A stretch of DNA of 19,882 nucleotides from 66-474 sp035688305 (GCA_035688305.1 DASSNC010000136.1:1-19882); one strand, 5' to 3'. Counted from the first letter of the stretch, positions 5,651 through 13,458 are shown. Program-made: numbers and translations. The notes: generated by a model not told the origin, from the sequence alone.

Positions 5651-6197
5651 GTTGGGCTGAGCGGCTTTTCACGAAGCCCAGCGGGCGGCCTGCGCACGCG
5701 CAAACCGCTGCGGCGGGTGCTTGCCAAGCTCCATACCCCAATCCGCATGGGACTCATCGCGCGATGGCGTTGGGCTTCCCCGAGGCCAAGCCTCGGGCCA
5801 ACCCAACCTACCCAACCACGCAAACCGCGTAGGTTGGGCTGAGCGGCTTTTCGCGAAGCCCAACGTGCGGCCTGCGCACGCACAAACCGCGTAGGTTGGG
5901 CTGAGCGGAATTTTGCGAAGCCCAACGGGCGGACTCATCGCGCGATGGCGTTGGGCTTCCCCGAGGCCAAGCCTCGGGTCAACCCAACCTACCCGACCGC
6001 GCAAATCGCGTAGGTTGGGCTGAGCGGCTTTTCGCGAAGCCCAACGTGCGGCCTGCGCACGCACAAACCGCGTAGGTTGGGCTGAGCGGATTTTTGCGAA
6101 GCCCAACGGGCGACCTGATCGCGCGATGGCGTTGGGCTTCCCCGAGGCCAAGCCTCGGGCCAACCCAACCTACCCAGCCCGGGTCAACCCAACCTAC
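5647..6197. repeat. tandem array of three 181-bp palindromic repeat units
   Basis: This 559-base gap between convergent genes holds no gene but a tandem array. Units start near 5647, 5829 and 6010. Module A is a hairpin, GTAGGTTGGGCT with AGCCCAAC (starts 5647, 5829, 5891, 6010, 6072). Module B starts GCGTTGGGCTTCC, has the stem CCCGAGGC/GCCTCGGG, and ends CCCAACCTACC (starts 5767, 5948, 6129). Units 2 and 3 each contain A-A-B with a spacing of exactly 181 bases; in unit 1 the second A is replaced by unrelated sequence of similar length. B's CCCAACCTAC is complementary to A's GTAGGTTGGG. Related GTAGGTTGGG repeats are dispersed in many proteobacteria. The array probably also ends transcription from both sides. 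Confidence 0.9.
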
Positions 6198-6209
6198 CTG
6201 CGCGACACG

Positions 6210-8810
6210 CTACGCGTCCGGCGTGGCGACCTGCTCCGTCGCACCCTCACCATTGAGCTCGCCATCGTCATCCTCGTGCTCGATCTTCACCACGCCGACC
6301 AGTTTTTCATCGTCGGGCAGGCGGATCAGGGTGACGCCCTGGGTGTTGCGGCCAACCTGCGAGACCTCGGCGACACGGGTGCGCACCAGCGTGCCCTTGT
6401 CGGAAATCAGCATCAGGTCGTGGCGTCCACCCGTGGCCAGCGCGGCGACCAATGCGCCGTTGCGTTCGGAACACTGGATCGCGATCACGCCCTGGGTACC
6501 GCGCCCCTTGCGCGGGAAGTCGCTGAGCGGCGTGCGCTTGCCATAGCCGCGTTCGGTGGCGGTCAGCACGTCGCAAACATCGCCGTCGGCATGCTCATAG
6601 GCGACGATCATCGACACCACCTGCTCGCCGTCGGCAAGCCGCATGCCGCGCACGCCATGCGCGGTACGGCCCATCGGACGCACGTCGCCACCAGCAAAGC
6701 GCGCGGCCTTGCCGTTGGACGCAAACAGCAGGATGTCGCATTTGCCGTCGGTGAGTTCCGCCTCGACGAGGCCATCGTCATCATCCAGCCCGATCGCCTG
6801 CTTGCCGCGCTGCAGCTTGTATTCGAACTCCTTGAGCGGCGTCTTCTTGACTGTGCCCTTGCGGGTGGCGAAGAACACGAAACGATCATCCGTGTATTCG
6901 CGCACCGGCAACACCGCCTGCACCTTTTCGCCCTCTTCCAGCGGCAGCAGGTTGACGATCGGTTTGCCGCGCGCGCCGGGGCCGGCCTCGGGAATGCGGT
7001 ACACGTCGAGCCAATACACGCGCCCGTTGCTGGTGAAGGTGAGCAAGGTGTCGTGCGTGTTGACGATCCACAGGCGCTCGACGAAATCCTCTTCCTTCAT
7101 GGTCGTCGCGGAACGGCCCTTGCCGCCGCGCTTTTGCGCGCGATAGGTGTCGAGTGTCTGGCGCTTGACGTAACCGGTGTGCGACAGCGTGACGACGACG
7201 TCCTCTTCGGCGATCAGGTCCAATACTTCCAGGTCTTCCTGGGTATGCAGGATCTGGGTACGCCGCACGTCGCCGTAGAGCTCCTTGATCTCGACCAATT
7301 CACCGCGGATCACCGCCATCAACTTGTCGGGATCTTCGAGGATCGCGATCAGGCCGCGGATGGTTTCGAGCAGTTGTTTGTATTCGTCGGTGAGCTTGTC
7401 CTGTTCCAACCCGGTCAGGCGGTGCAGGCGCATCTCCAGGATTTCCTTGGCCTGCACTTCTGAAAGCTGGTAACCGTCGTCCTTGAGGCCTGCACGCGGG
7501 TCGAGGTCTTCCGGACGGGTCGCCGCCGCACCGGTTGCCTCCAGCATCGCGCGCACCATGCCCGCTTCCCACTTGCGCGCCAGCATGCGTTCGCGCGCAA
7601 CCTGCGGTGACGGCGAGGTCTTGATCAACTCGATCATTTCGTCGATGTTGGCCAGCGCAACGGTAAGGCCTTCCAGCACGTGGGCGCGTGCACGCGCCTT
7701 GCGCAGGTCGAAAATGGTGCGGCGCGTGACTACTTCGCGGCGATGGCGAACGAAGGCGGCAATGATCTCCTTCAGGTTCAGCAGGCGCGGCTGGCCATCG
7801 ACCAGCGCCACCATGTTGATGCCGAAGGTGACTTGCAATTGCGTCTGCTGGAACAGGTTGTTCAACACCACGTCGGCCATCGCGTCGCGGCGCACCTCGA
7901 TCACGACGCGCATGCCGTCCTTGTCGGATTCGTCGCGCAGGCCGCTGATGCCGTCGACCTTCTTCTCCTTGACCAGTTCGGCGATCTTTTCGATCAAGCG
8001 CGCCTTGTTGACCTGGTACGGAAGCTCGGTGGCGATGATCGCCTCGCGGCCGTGCTCGTCGGTCTCGATCTCGGTGCGCGCGCGCACCAGCACGCGGCCG
8101 CGGCCGGTGCGGTAGGCCTGCACGATGCCGGCGGCGCCGTTGATGATGCCGGCGGTCGGGAAATCCGGGCCGGGGATGTACTGCATCAACGCGTCAATGC
8201 CGAGTTCGGGATCGTCAATCAAGGCGATGGTGGCGTCGATCACCTCACCCATGTTGTGCGGCGGAACATTGGTGGCCATGCCGACCGCGATGCCGGCCGA
8301 GCCATTCACCAGCAGGTTGGGAACCTTGGTCGGGAGTACCAGCGGCTCGTGCTCACTTTCGTCATAGTTCGGCCCGAAGTCGACGGTTTCCTTGTCGATG
8401 TCGGCCAGCAGCTCATGCGTGAGGCGCGCCATGCGCACTTCGGTGTAGCGCATCGCCGCGGCGCTGTCGCCATCGACCGAACCGAAGTTGCCCTGCCCGT
8501 CCACCAGCATGTAACGCAGCGAGAACGGTTGCGCCATGCGCACGATCGCGTCGTACACCGACGCATCGCCGTGCGGGTGGTATTTACCGATCACGTCACC
8601 GACCACGCGCGCGGATTTCTTGTAGGACTTGTTCCAGGCGTTGCCGAGTTCGTTCATCGCAAACAACACCCGGCGATGCACCGGCTTCAGGCCGTCGCGC
8701 ACGTCAGGCAGTGCGCGGCCCACGATCACGCTCATCGCGTAATCGAGGTAACTCTGGCGCATTTCGTCTTCGATGTTGACGCGAATTATTTCACTGCCCG
8801 GCTCCGCCAT
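6210..8810 (-). CDS. gyrA: DNA gyrase subunit A
   Basis: The 866-residue subunit cuts and rejoins DNA in the A2B2 gyrase that introduces negative supercoils. The N-terminal part has the winged-helix region with the quinolone-determining segment (HPHGDASVYDAIVRMAQPF) and catalytic Tyr122 (AAMRYTEV). The C-terminal beta-pinwheel carries the GyrA box as QKRGGKG, needed for DNA wrapping. Numbering matches E. coli: position 83 is Ala, not Ser, and 87 is Asp. The ATG at 8810 (MAEPGSEIIRVNIEDEM) is preferred; the frame extends to a TTG at 8840 inside a terminator T run. The gene lies downstream of mtnA and a gtrA-like gene, but a terminator-like hairpin and a likely promoter separate it from them. 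Confidence 0.98.
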   Translation of the reverse strand: MAEPGSEIIRVNIEDEMRQSYLDYAMSVIVGRALPDVRDGLKPVHRRVLFAMNELGNAWNKSYKKSARVVGDVIGKYHPHGDASVYDAIVRMAQPFSLRYMLVDGQGNFGSVDGDSAAAMRYTEVRMARLTHELLADIDKETVDFGPNYDESEHEPLVLPTKVPNLLVNGSAGIAVGMATNVPPHNMGEVIDATIALIDDPELGIDALMQYIPGPDFPTAGIINGAAGIVQAYRTGRGRVLVRARTEIETDEHGREAIIATELPYQVNKARLIEKIAELVKEKKVDGISGLRDESDKDGMRVVIEVRRDAMADVVLNNLFQQTQLQVTFGINMVALVDGQPRLLNLKEIIAAFVRHRREVVTRRTIFDLRKARARAHVLEGLTVALANIDEMIELIKTSPSPQVARERMLARKWEAGMVRAMLEATGAAATRPEDLDPRAGLKDDGYQLSEVQAKEILEMRLHRLTGLEQDKLTDEYKQLLETIRGLIAILEDPDKLMAVIRGELVEIKELYGDVRRTQILHTQEDLEVLDLIAEEDVVVTLSHTGYVKRQTLDTYRAQKRGGKGRSATTMKEEDFVERLWIVNTHDTLLTFTSNGRVYWLDVYRIPEAGPGARGKPIVNLLPLEEGEKVQAVLPVREYTDDRFVFFATRKGTVKKTPLKEFEYKLQRGKQAIGLDDDDGLVEAELTDGKCDILLFASNGKAARFAGGDVRPMGRTAHGVRGMRLADGEQVVSMIVAYEHADGDVCDVLTATERGYGKRTPLSDFPRKGRGTQGVIAIQCSERNGALVAALATGGRHDLMLISDKGTLVRTRVAEVSQVGRNTQGVTLIRLPDDEKLVGVVKIEHEDDDGELNGEGATEQVATPDA

Positions 8811-8838
8811 CCGAATATTTCCCGTGTCTGGTGAATGC

Positions 8839-8873
8839 AAAAAGGCACGGGACTCGAACGCAACCCGTGCCTT
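8839..8873 (-). terminator. intrinsic-terminator-like hairpin just upstream of gyrA
   Basis: AAGGCACGGG (8842-8851) and CCCGTGCCTT (8864-8873) form a perfect 10-bp stem with a 12-base loop. On the minus strand five T bases follow (8839-8843). It lies 70 bases beyond the gtrA-like stop and 29 bases before the gyrA ATG. It may end the upstream operon or, because a likely gyrA promoter lies upstream of it, act as a leader attenuator. Confidence 0.75.
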
Positions 8874-8888
8874 GGAATCAACTTTGAA

Positions 8889-8897
8889 AGTATATCA
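8889..8897 (-). promoter_or_regulatory. possible extended -10 promoter for gyrA
   Basis: The minus strand reads TGATATACT, an extended -10 element (TG-N-TATACT). No good -35 is spaced correctly. Transcription would start near 8882, upstream of the terminator hairpin, leaving a leader of about 70 bases. Confidence 0.45.
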
Positions 8898-8943
8898 CAA
8901 CGCGCGTCAGTACGGCCTGTTTTTTGCCTTGAAATACAATATG

Positions 8944-9390
8944 TTACGGCTTGTTTTCAAGGCGGCCCCGGGAGCCCTCCGCGGCGGCCGCGCGCGGCCT
9001 GTGAAATACCCAGTGGCGAGCGCCGAGGAAATTCACCAGCGCTCCCGGTACCGACCCCGCCGCGACGGCAATCGCGGGCCATGCGTGAGCGAACTTCGAG
9101 AAGTACACGACCAGCGCGTAGGTTGCGTAGTTGACCGCAAACCCGGCCGACATCGCGACCACGTAGCGCACCCATTCGCCAAACAACGTGTAATCGCCAC
9201 GCTCGGAAAACGTGAAGCGGCGATTGAACAACCACGTTGCGGTGGCGGCACACAGGAACGAAAACAGCCGCCCGATGTACGGATCGGCCCCGAGCTTGCT
9301 GACCAGCAATTGCACGACCCCGGCATCGACCACGAAGCCGACGGCGCCGCCAATGCTGAACCACGCAATTTGCTTGCGCAGGCGCCACAT
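8944..9390 (-). CDS. GtrA-like family membrane protein
   Basis: The 148-residue protein has four predicted membrane segments (about residues 8-30, 40-56, 74-96 and 100-122). It carries the family features WFSIGGAVGFVVDAGVVQLL, the conserved FNRRFTF between helices 2 and 3, and GALVNFLGARHWVF near the end. GtrA-like proteins are thought to help move polyprenyl-linked sugars across the inner membrane for O-antigen or cell-wall glycosylation. No glycosyltransferase partner is adjacent. The ATG follows the mtnA stop directly (TGAATG), so translation is probably coupled to mtnA. The C-terminal tail is Arg/Ala-rich and unremarkable. The family is confident; the substrate is unknown. Confidence 0.88.
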   Translation of the reverse strand: MWRLRKQIAWFSIGGAVGFVVDAGVVQLLVSKLGADPYIGRLFSFLCAATATWLFNRRFTFSERGDYTLFGEWVRYVVAMSAGFAVNYATYALVVYFSKFAHAWPAIAVAAGSVPGALVNFLGARHWVFHRPRAAAAEGSRGRLENKP

Positions 9391-10425
9391 TCAATGCACG
9401 CCGGCGGTTCCGAACACGGCGCGCAGCGCCGCGGCATCGGGTTGCGTGATCACGCCACGCTCGGTCACCAGCACGTCGATCAGATCGTGCGGCGTCACGT
9501 CGAATACCGGATTCCAGGCCGCAGCACCCTCCACCACCGTGCGCTGTCCGGCGTAACCGAGCAGCTCAGCCGGATCGCGCAATTCGATGTCGATCGAATC
9601 GCCGCTGGGCGTTGCCAGGTCCACCGTGGTCGCCGGCGCCACCACCATGAACTTGACGCCGTAGTGCCTCGCCGCGATGGCGAGCTGGCAGGTGCCGATC
9701 TTGTTGGCGGTATCGCCATTCGCGGCGATGCGGTCGGCACCCGTGATCACCCACTGCACCTGACGGGTCTGCATCAGGTGCGAGGCTGCCGAATCGGCAA
9801 TCAGCGTGGCTGGAATGCCATCGCGCATGAGTTCCCACATGGTCAGGCGGGCACCTTGCAGCCAGGGGCGCGTCTCACCGGCAAACACGCGCACGATGTG
9901 GCCCGAAGCGTAGCCGGCCCGGATCACACCGAGCGCGGTGCCGAAGCCGGCCGTCGCCAGCGAGCCGGTGTTGCAATGAGTGAGCACACCGCTGCCGGGC
10001 TGGATCCATGCCGCGCCCATTGCGCCCATCGCGCGGTTGGCGGCGAGGTCCTCGTCCTGGATCGCCTGCGCTTCGCGTGCCAGCGCGTCCGCCGTGGCGC
10101 CGCTGGCGATGGCCGCCTGCATGCGATCGAGCGCCGCCATCAAGTTGACGGCCGTCGGGCGCGCCGCGCGCAACGCCGCCATGGCGTGCTCGAGGTCATC
10201 GCCGCGCAGCGCCGCCAGCACCACGCCCCACGCTGCGGCAATGCCGATGGCCGGTGCACCACGCACCACGAGGTCACGGATCGCCTGCGCGACCGCAGCC
10301 GCGGATCGGCAATCGAGCCAATCCTCGGCGAACGGAAGTTTGCGCTGGTCAAGCAGGCGCAGGCCATCACCCTGCCATTGCACGGCGCGGATGCTGTCGT
10401 GATCGGCTTGGGAGTGGGAGGTCAT
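9391..10425 (-). CDS. mtnA: 5-methylthioribose-1-phosphate isomerase
   Basis: The 344-residue enzyme converts 5-methylthioribose 1-phosphate to 5-methylthioribulose 1-phosphate in the methionine salvage pathway. The family motifs are clear: RGAPAIG (residues 55-61), the catalytic cysteine Cys151 in LTHCNTGSLATAGFGTALGV, and catalytic Asp231 in ITGADRIAANGDTANKIGT. The start at 10425 (MTSHSQADHD) is chosen because the frame upstream to 10551 has no family similarity and runs into the hairpin after pspC. The Shine-Dalgarno sequence is poor. No other mtn genes are in the window, so the rest of the pathway must be elsewhere. Position next to gyrA is typical of Lysobacterales genomes as far as I recall. 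Confidence 0.95.
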   Translation of the reverse strand: MTSHSQADHDSIRAVQWQGDGLRLLDQRKLPFAEDWLDCRSAAAVAQAIRDLVVRGAPAIGIAAAWGVVLAALRGDDLEHAMAALRAARPTAVNLMAALDRMQAAIASGATADALAREAQAIQDEDLAANRAMGAMGAAWIQPGSGVLTHCNTGSLATAGFGTALGVIRAGYASGHIVRVFAGETRPWLQGARLTMWELMRDGIPATLIADSAASHLMQTRQVQWVITGADRIAANGDTANKIGTCQLAIAARHYGVKFMVVAPATTVDLATPSGDSIDIELRDPAELLGYAGQRTVVEGAAAWNPVFDVTPHDLIDVLVTERGVITQPDAAALRAVFGTAGVH

Positions 10426-10501
10426 GCGAATGGACGCGCCAAGGGCTCGCGCAAGCCTAGCATGTGCATCCGAAACCGCGTGCGGCGATTCCGGGCGCCA
10501 A

Positions 10502-10543
10502 GGCCTGTTGACGCTATGCCACGCGGCATGGCGTTGAAAGGCC
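10502..10543 (-). repeat. long imperfect hairpin directly after pspC
   Basis: GGCCTGTTGACGCTATGCC and GGCATGGCGTTGAAAGGCC are imperfect inverted repeats (about 15 of 19 pairs) around ACGC. The hairpin starts one base past the pspC stop. The tail on the minus strand is not T-rich, so it is either a repeat element that protects the mRNA 3' end or a weak terminator before mtnA. Confidence 0.5.
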
Positions 10544-10741
10544 CTAGTCACCCTGCGGGATCAGAATCCACAGGATGATGTAGATGAGGATCCCCGGAAA
10601 CGCCGCGGAGAAGATCGACACCAGCACGTAGATGATGCGCGCAAGCGTGGCATCGATTCCGAAGTAGTCGGCGAGGCCGCCGACCACGCCGGCAACCCAG
10701 CGGTTGCGGCGCGAGCGGCGCAGTGGGTGTGTTGTGCTCAT
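10544..10741 (-). CDS. PspC-domain small membrane protein
   Basis: The 65-residue protein is essentially one PspC domain: a basic start (LRRSRRNRWVAGVVGGLADYFG), the conserved IDATLARIIYVLVSI segment, and a hydrophobic end (FPGILIYIILWILIPQGD). PspC is an inner-membrane component of the phage-shock response in enterobacteria. Free-standing single-domain copies such as this one are common in other proteobacteria and are not tied to a psp operon. No pspA, pspB or pspF is nearby. The start at 10741 is the only suitable ATG. The stress role is inferred from the family only. Confidence 0.88.
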   Translation of the reverse strand: MSTTHPLRRSRRNRWVAGVVGGLADYFGIDATLARIIYVLVSIFSAAFPGILIYIILWILIPQGD

Positions 10742-10813
10742 GGCACGATTCTATCGGAGCACACGCGCTGGCGATGCCCGGACGACGCGAAGCATTCAGC
10801 AACTCCATGGCAT

Positions 10814-10850
10814 CCCGGATTGCGCCAGCAAGTGGCTGCATCCGGGCTAC
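10814..10850 (-). repeat. GTAGCCCGGATG-type palindromic repeat between phaC and pspC
   Basis: CCCGGAT (10814-10820) and ATCCGGG (10840-10846) are inverted, with an inner GCCA/TGGC stem. On the minus strand the element begins GTAGCCCGGATGCAG at 10850, the start of a widespread proteobacterial hairpin repeat. It lies ten bases past the phaC stop and probably acts as its transcript end. Confidence 0.55.
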
Positions 10851-10859
10851 CGACCCGTC

Positions 10860-11927
10860 CTACTTCGTGCGCTTGGCCAGCCACTCGTGGATCGCCGGCG
10901 GCACTTCGCGCTGCGCACGCCCGGACACGTAGATGCCGATGTGGCCGCCCTTGAACGCGAGCTGGGTGTAGTCCTTGGTGCCAACATGGTCGCCCAGCGG
11001 ACGCGCTGCCGATGGCGGCACCAGGTGATCCTGCTCGGCGAAGATGTTCAGCACCGGAATCGTGATGGCCTTCAGGCTCACGTCCTTGCCGCCGATCTTG
11101 AGGCCACCCTTGACGAGCTTGTTGCCCTGGTAGAAATCCTTGATGAACTGGCGGAACGCTTCGCCGGCCTGGTCGGGTGAATCGAAGATCCACTTTTCCA
11201 TGCGCAGGAAGTTTTCCAGCTCGACCTTGTTGTCGAGGATGTCGAGCATCGCGATGTATTTCTGCTGGTTCAGGCGCACCGGCTTCAAGGTCAGGTAGCA
11301 CCAGTTCATGAGGTCCGCCGGCACGTTCCCGAGCGTGTCCACGAACAGGTCCGCATCCATGCCGCGCGTCCAGTGCGAGAGCATGTTGTCCTTGGTGTGG
11401 AAGTCGACCGGCGTCACCATCGTGATCAGGTTCTGCAATTTCTCCTGGTGCAGCGCGGTAAAGCACAGCGAGAAGGCGCCGCCCTGGCAGATGCCGAGCA
11501 GGTTGATTTTCTTCACGCCGGCGTGCCTGGCGACCGCATCGACGCAGCGGCGGATGTAGCCGTTGATGTAGTCGTCCAGCGTCAGCCAGCGATCGCCGCC
11601 GTCGGGGTAACCCCAATCGATGATGTAGACGTCCTCGCCGAGCGCGAGCAGGTTCTTGACCAGCGAGCGGTCGTCCTGCAAATCGACCATGTACGGACGG
11701 TTGACCAGCGCGTAGCAGATCAGCAGTGGGGCTTTCGCGGTCGGCTTGCCCTTGCCCTTGTAGCGATACACGACCACCTTGTCTTCCGTGTAGATCGCTT
11801 CCTTGTCGGTGGCGCCGTAATCGACGTCCTCGACCTCACGCAGGGTGCGCAGGCTGGCGGCGAGTTTCTGTTGCGCGCGCAGTGCTTCATCGAGGGCGCG
11901 CCTGGGATCGATGCGGATCGGGTCCAT
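10860..11927 (-). CDS. phaC: class III polyhydroxyalkanoate synthase, PhaC subunit
   Basis: The 355-residue catalytic subunit polymerises 3-hydroxyacyl-CoA into polyester at the granule surface. The lipase-like box is GICQGG with nucleophile Cys147. Asp300 (AEQDHLVPP) and His329 (KGGHIG) complete the triad, with spacing like that of Allochromatium class III enzymes. The length of about 355 residues, against about 590 for class I, also shows class III, which needs PhaE. The ATG at 11927 is preferred: AAGGAG, formed by the last codons of phaE, lies eight bases upstream. In-frame starts at 11933 and 11936 are too close to it. Translation is therefore coupled to phaE. Confidence 0.95.
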   Translation of the reverse strand: MDPIRIDPRRALDEALRAQQKLAASLRTLREVEDVDYGATDKEAIYTEDKVVVYRYKGKGKPTAKAPLLICYALVNRPYMVDLQDDRSLVKNLLALGEDVYIIDWGYPDGGDRWLTLDDYINGYIRRCVDAVARHAGVKKINLLGICQGGAFSLCFTALHQEKLQNLITMVTPVDFHTKDNMLSHWTRGMDADLFVDTLGNVPADLMNWCYLTLKPVRLNQQKYIAMLDILDNKVELENFLRMEKWIFDSPDQAGEAFRQFIKDFYQGNKLVKGGLKIGGKDVSLKAITIPVLNIFAEQDHLVPPSAARPLGDHVGTKDYTQLAFKGGHIGIYVSGRAQREVPPAIHEWLAKRTK

Positions 11928-11932
11928 CGCCA

Positions 11933-12997
11933 TCACTCCTTGCTCGATTTGGTGGTGGGTTTCGCCGCACGCTTGCGTGCGGGCGCGGCTTTGGCCTTCG
12001 CGGCTTTGGGTTTCGCAGCCTTCGGCTTGGCACCCTTGAGCTGCTCGACCTCGGCCCGCAGCGCGGCGATTTCCCCGCGCAGCGCAGCGTCGTCCTCGGC
12101 GCGATTCTTGGCTGCGCGATGCAGTTCATGCACGCGCTTGCCGATGCTGTCGATTTCGGTGCGGGTCGGCATGCCCAGATCATTGGACACCTTCTCGACT
12201 TCGAGTTGCGCGTGCTTGCGCACCTGCATCTGTGCGTTGACCAGCGCGCCGTAGACCTCGCGGAACTCGTCGGACAGCGCAATTTCGGCGTAGGCGTCCT
12301 CGGCCGCGTCCACCCACAGGTCGTAAAGGCCCCGCACCGAATCAACCTGCCGGCCGGGCTCACCGCGCTCGGCCAGCTTGTCCTCGAACACCTCGAAAGC
12401 GCGCTTGCTCGCGCGCGCGATCAACGCGTTGTAGCGGTTGGATTCTTGCTTGTAATCCAGCCAGGCCTTGGCCATGCGCTGATAGTGTTCCTGATGCTCG
12501 CGGGCATAGCCGAACGCCGGCATGTCCAGCATCGCGCGAGCTTCGCGCATCGCCGGTTGCAGGCCTTCCATCATCTGCTCGAAGCCCTTTGCGCCCTGCC
12601 CCGCCAGTTCGCGCATGGCGCGCGCCAACGGGTTGTCGAACAACGACGCATCGGCGCCCGGGAAGTTGAACGCGTTGCGCACGGCAGCCGTCCACGCTTG
12701 CGGATCAGCGTGGCCCTGCGAACCCTTGTCCGCCATGGACTGCAGCAACGCGAAGTAGCTGCGCGCACCGGCGAGCAGGCGCTCGACCGTTTCGCTCTGG
12801 GTGTTTTGCGCCTTGCCGGCATCGAACATCCGCGACCACTGCTCCAGGCCCTCGTGCCACGGCACCTGGCCCGGTGTGGGCGCGTCCGCGGCACCAGCAA
12901 ACGCCTTGCGCGTGGCGTCGGACCAGGCGTCCCAATACTCGCGTGAGCTCTTCTGCCAGTCCTCAAGCGTGCGCGTGGCGCCGTGATCTTTGCCCAT
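11933..12997 (-). CDS. phaE: class III polyhydroxyalkanoate synthase, PhaE subunit
   Basis: The 354-residue partner activates PhaC and helps place it on the granule. It has the PhaE pattern: an aromatic N-terminus (TLEDWQKSSREYWDAWSD), a long helical body with WLDYKQESNRYNALIARASKRAF, and a C-terminal coiled coil (RGEIAALRAEVEQLKGA). After the coil comes an unusual tail of about 35 residues rich in Lys, Ala and Pro (KPKAAKPKAAKAKAAPARKR), like histone H1-type tails of some phasins. The start is uncertain: the ATG at 12997 has CGGAG nine bases upstream; ATGs at 13006 and 13027 are possible. The stop lies just inside the phaC start region. The frame upstream to 13483 belongs to another gene's antisense. 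Confidence 0.92.
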   Translation of the reverse strand: MGKDHGATRTLEDWQKSSREYWDAWSDATRKAFAGAADAPTPGQVPWHEGLEQWSRMFDAGKAQNTQSETVERLLAGARSYFALLQSMADKGSQGHADPQAWTAAVRNAFNFPGADASLFDNPLARAMRELAGQGAKGFEQMMEGLQPAMREARAMLDMPAFGYAREHQEHYQRMAKAWLDYKQESNRYNALIARASKRAFEVFEDKLAERGEPGRQVDSVRGLYDLWVDAAEDAYAEIALSDEFREVYGALVNAQMQVRKHAQLEVEKVSNDLGMPTRTEIDSIGKRVHELHRAAKNRAEDDAALRGEIAALRAEVEQLKGAKPKAAKPKAAKAKAAPARKRAAKPTTKSSKE

Positions 12998-13042
12998 GTC
13001 CGTCATCTCCGATTCGATTGTATACATGGTAATGGCACGAAT

Positions 13043-13055
13043 GCTGCACTGCAAC
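13043..13055. promoter_or_regulatory. possible PhaR-type operator upstream of phaE
   Basis: GCTGCACTGCAAC is a near-perfect dyad (TGCA-C-TGCA core) about 46 bases upstream of the phaE ATG. TGC/GCA-rich dyads of this kind are bound by the PHA-responsive repressor PhaR in other bacteria. No phaR gene is in the window, so the role is only suggested by motif and position. Confidence 0.35.
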
Positions 13056-13101
13056 AAACGGGATTTTGCAGCGGATCCGGGCGCCACCGAACAGCCCGAC
13101 C

Positions 13102-13458
13102 TCAGACATCGTGGGCGCGCCGGCGCTGCTTCCAACGCGTCTTCCAACGCGCCAACGCGCGCCGCGTGCGCACGATCGCCACCCGCATCGGCAAGCGCAG
13201 GAACGGCAGGTCCAGCGACAGCAGCAACAATCCCGGGATCGCCATCCAGAACCCGAGTATCGGCAGGAATCCCAACAGCCCGCAGGCCACCAGCAACAGG
13301 CCGATCGGGATCCGCACCCAGCGTGACGAGGGCCGGCGCAGCCAGTCCAGCGTGCGGGCTGCCCAGCGCGGCAGCTTGCCCTGCCAGCGATCCAGATGCA
13401 GATCCAGCCGATGTTTGTGCCTGTCGATGGCCAGCTCCGAATTGATTTCCATGATCAT
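13102..13458 (-). CDS. small PGPGW-like membrane protein
   Basis: The 118-residue protein has a basic, Trp-rich N-terminal half (DRWQGKLPRWAARTLDWLRR). Two close hydrophobic helices follow at about residues 50-66 and 68-84 (IPIGLLLVACGLLGFLPILG and MAIPGLLLLSLDLPFL), then a very basic C-terminus. The paired helices with a G-FLP-LG turn resemble the PGPGW family of putative membrane proteins, whose function is unknown. The ATG at 13458 is the longest start; the one at 13452 is better spaced from a weak GTGG. It lies between korB and phaE with gaps of about 100 bases on each side, so it need not belong to either operon. Confidence 0.75.
   Translation of the reverse strand: MIMEINSELAIDRHKHRLDLHLDRWQGKLPRWAARTLDWLRRPSSRWVRIPIGLLLVACGLLGFLPILGFWMAIPGLLLLSLDLPFLRLPMRVAIVRTRRALARWKTRWKQRRRAHDV

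Noticed and set aside
5647..6197. CRISPR array
   Set aside because: Repeat copies are palindromic, long and nearly contiguous, with no unique spacers of even length and no cas genes nearby.
6126..8834. Long plus-strand frames (6126-7463, 7680-8834)
   Set aside because: Both are antisense to gyrA, which is certain; no independent motif or ribosome-binding site.
8811..8840. Ten-codon N-terminal extension of GyrA from a TTG
   Set aside because: The TTG lies in the terminator T run, and the GyrA family begins near the ATG at 8810.
8842..8873. tRNA fragment or second att site upstream of gyrA
   Set aside because: The minus strand loop contains TTCGAGT like a T arm, but the stem is 10 bp with a 12-base loop and ends in a T run; a terminator explains it fully.
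8773..10578. 601-codon open frame on the plus strand
   Set aside because: It is antisense to the start of gyrA, the gtrA-like gene and mtnA and is composed of Arg/His/Gly-rich shadow sequence.
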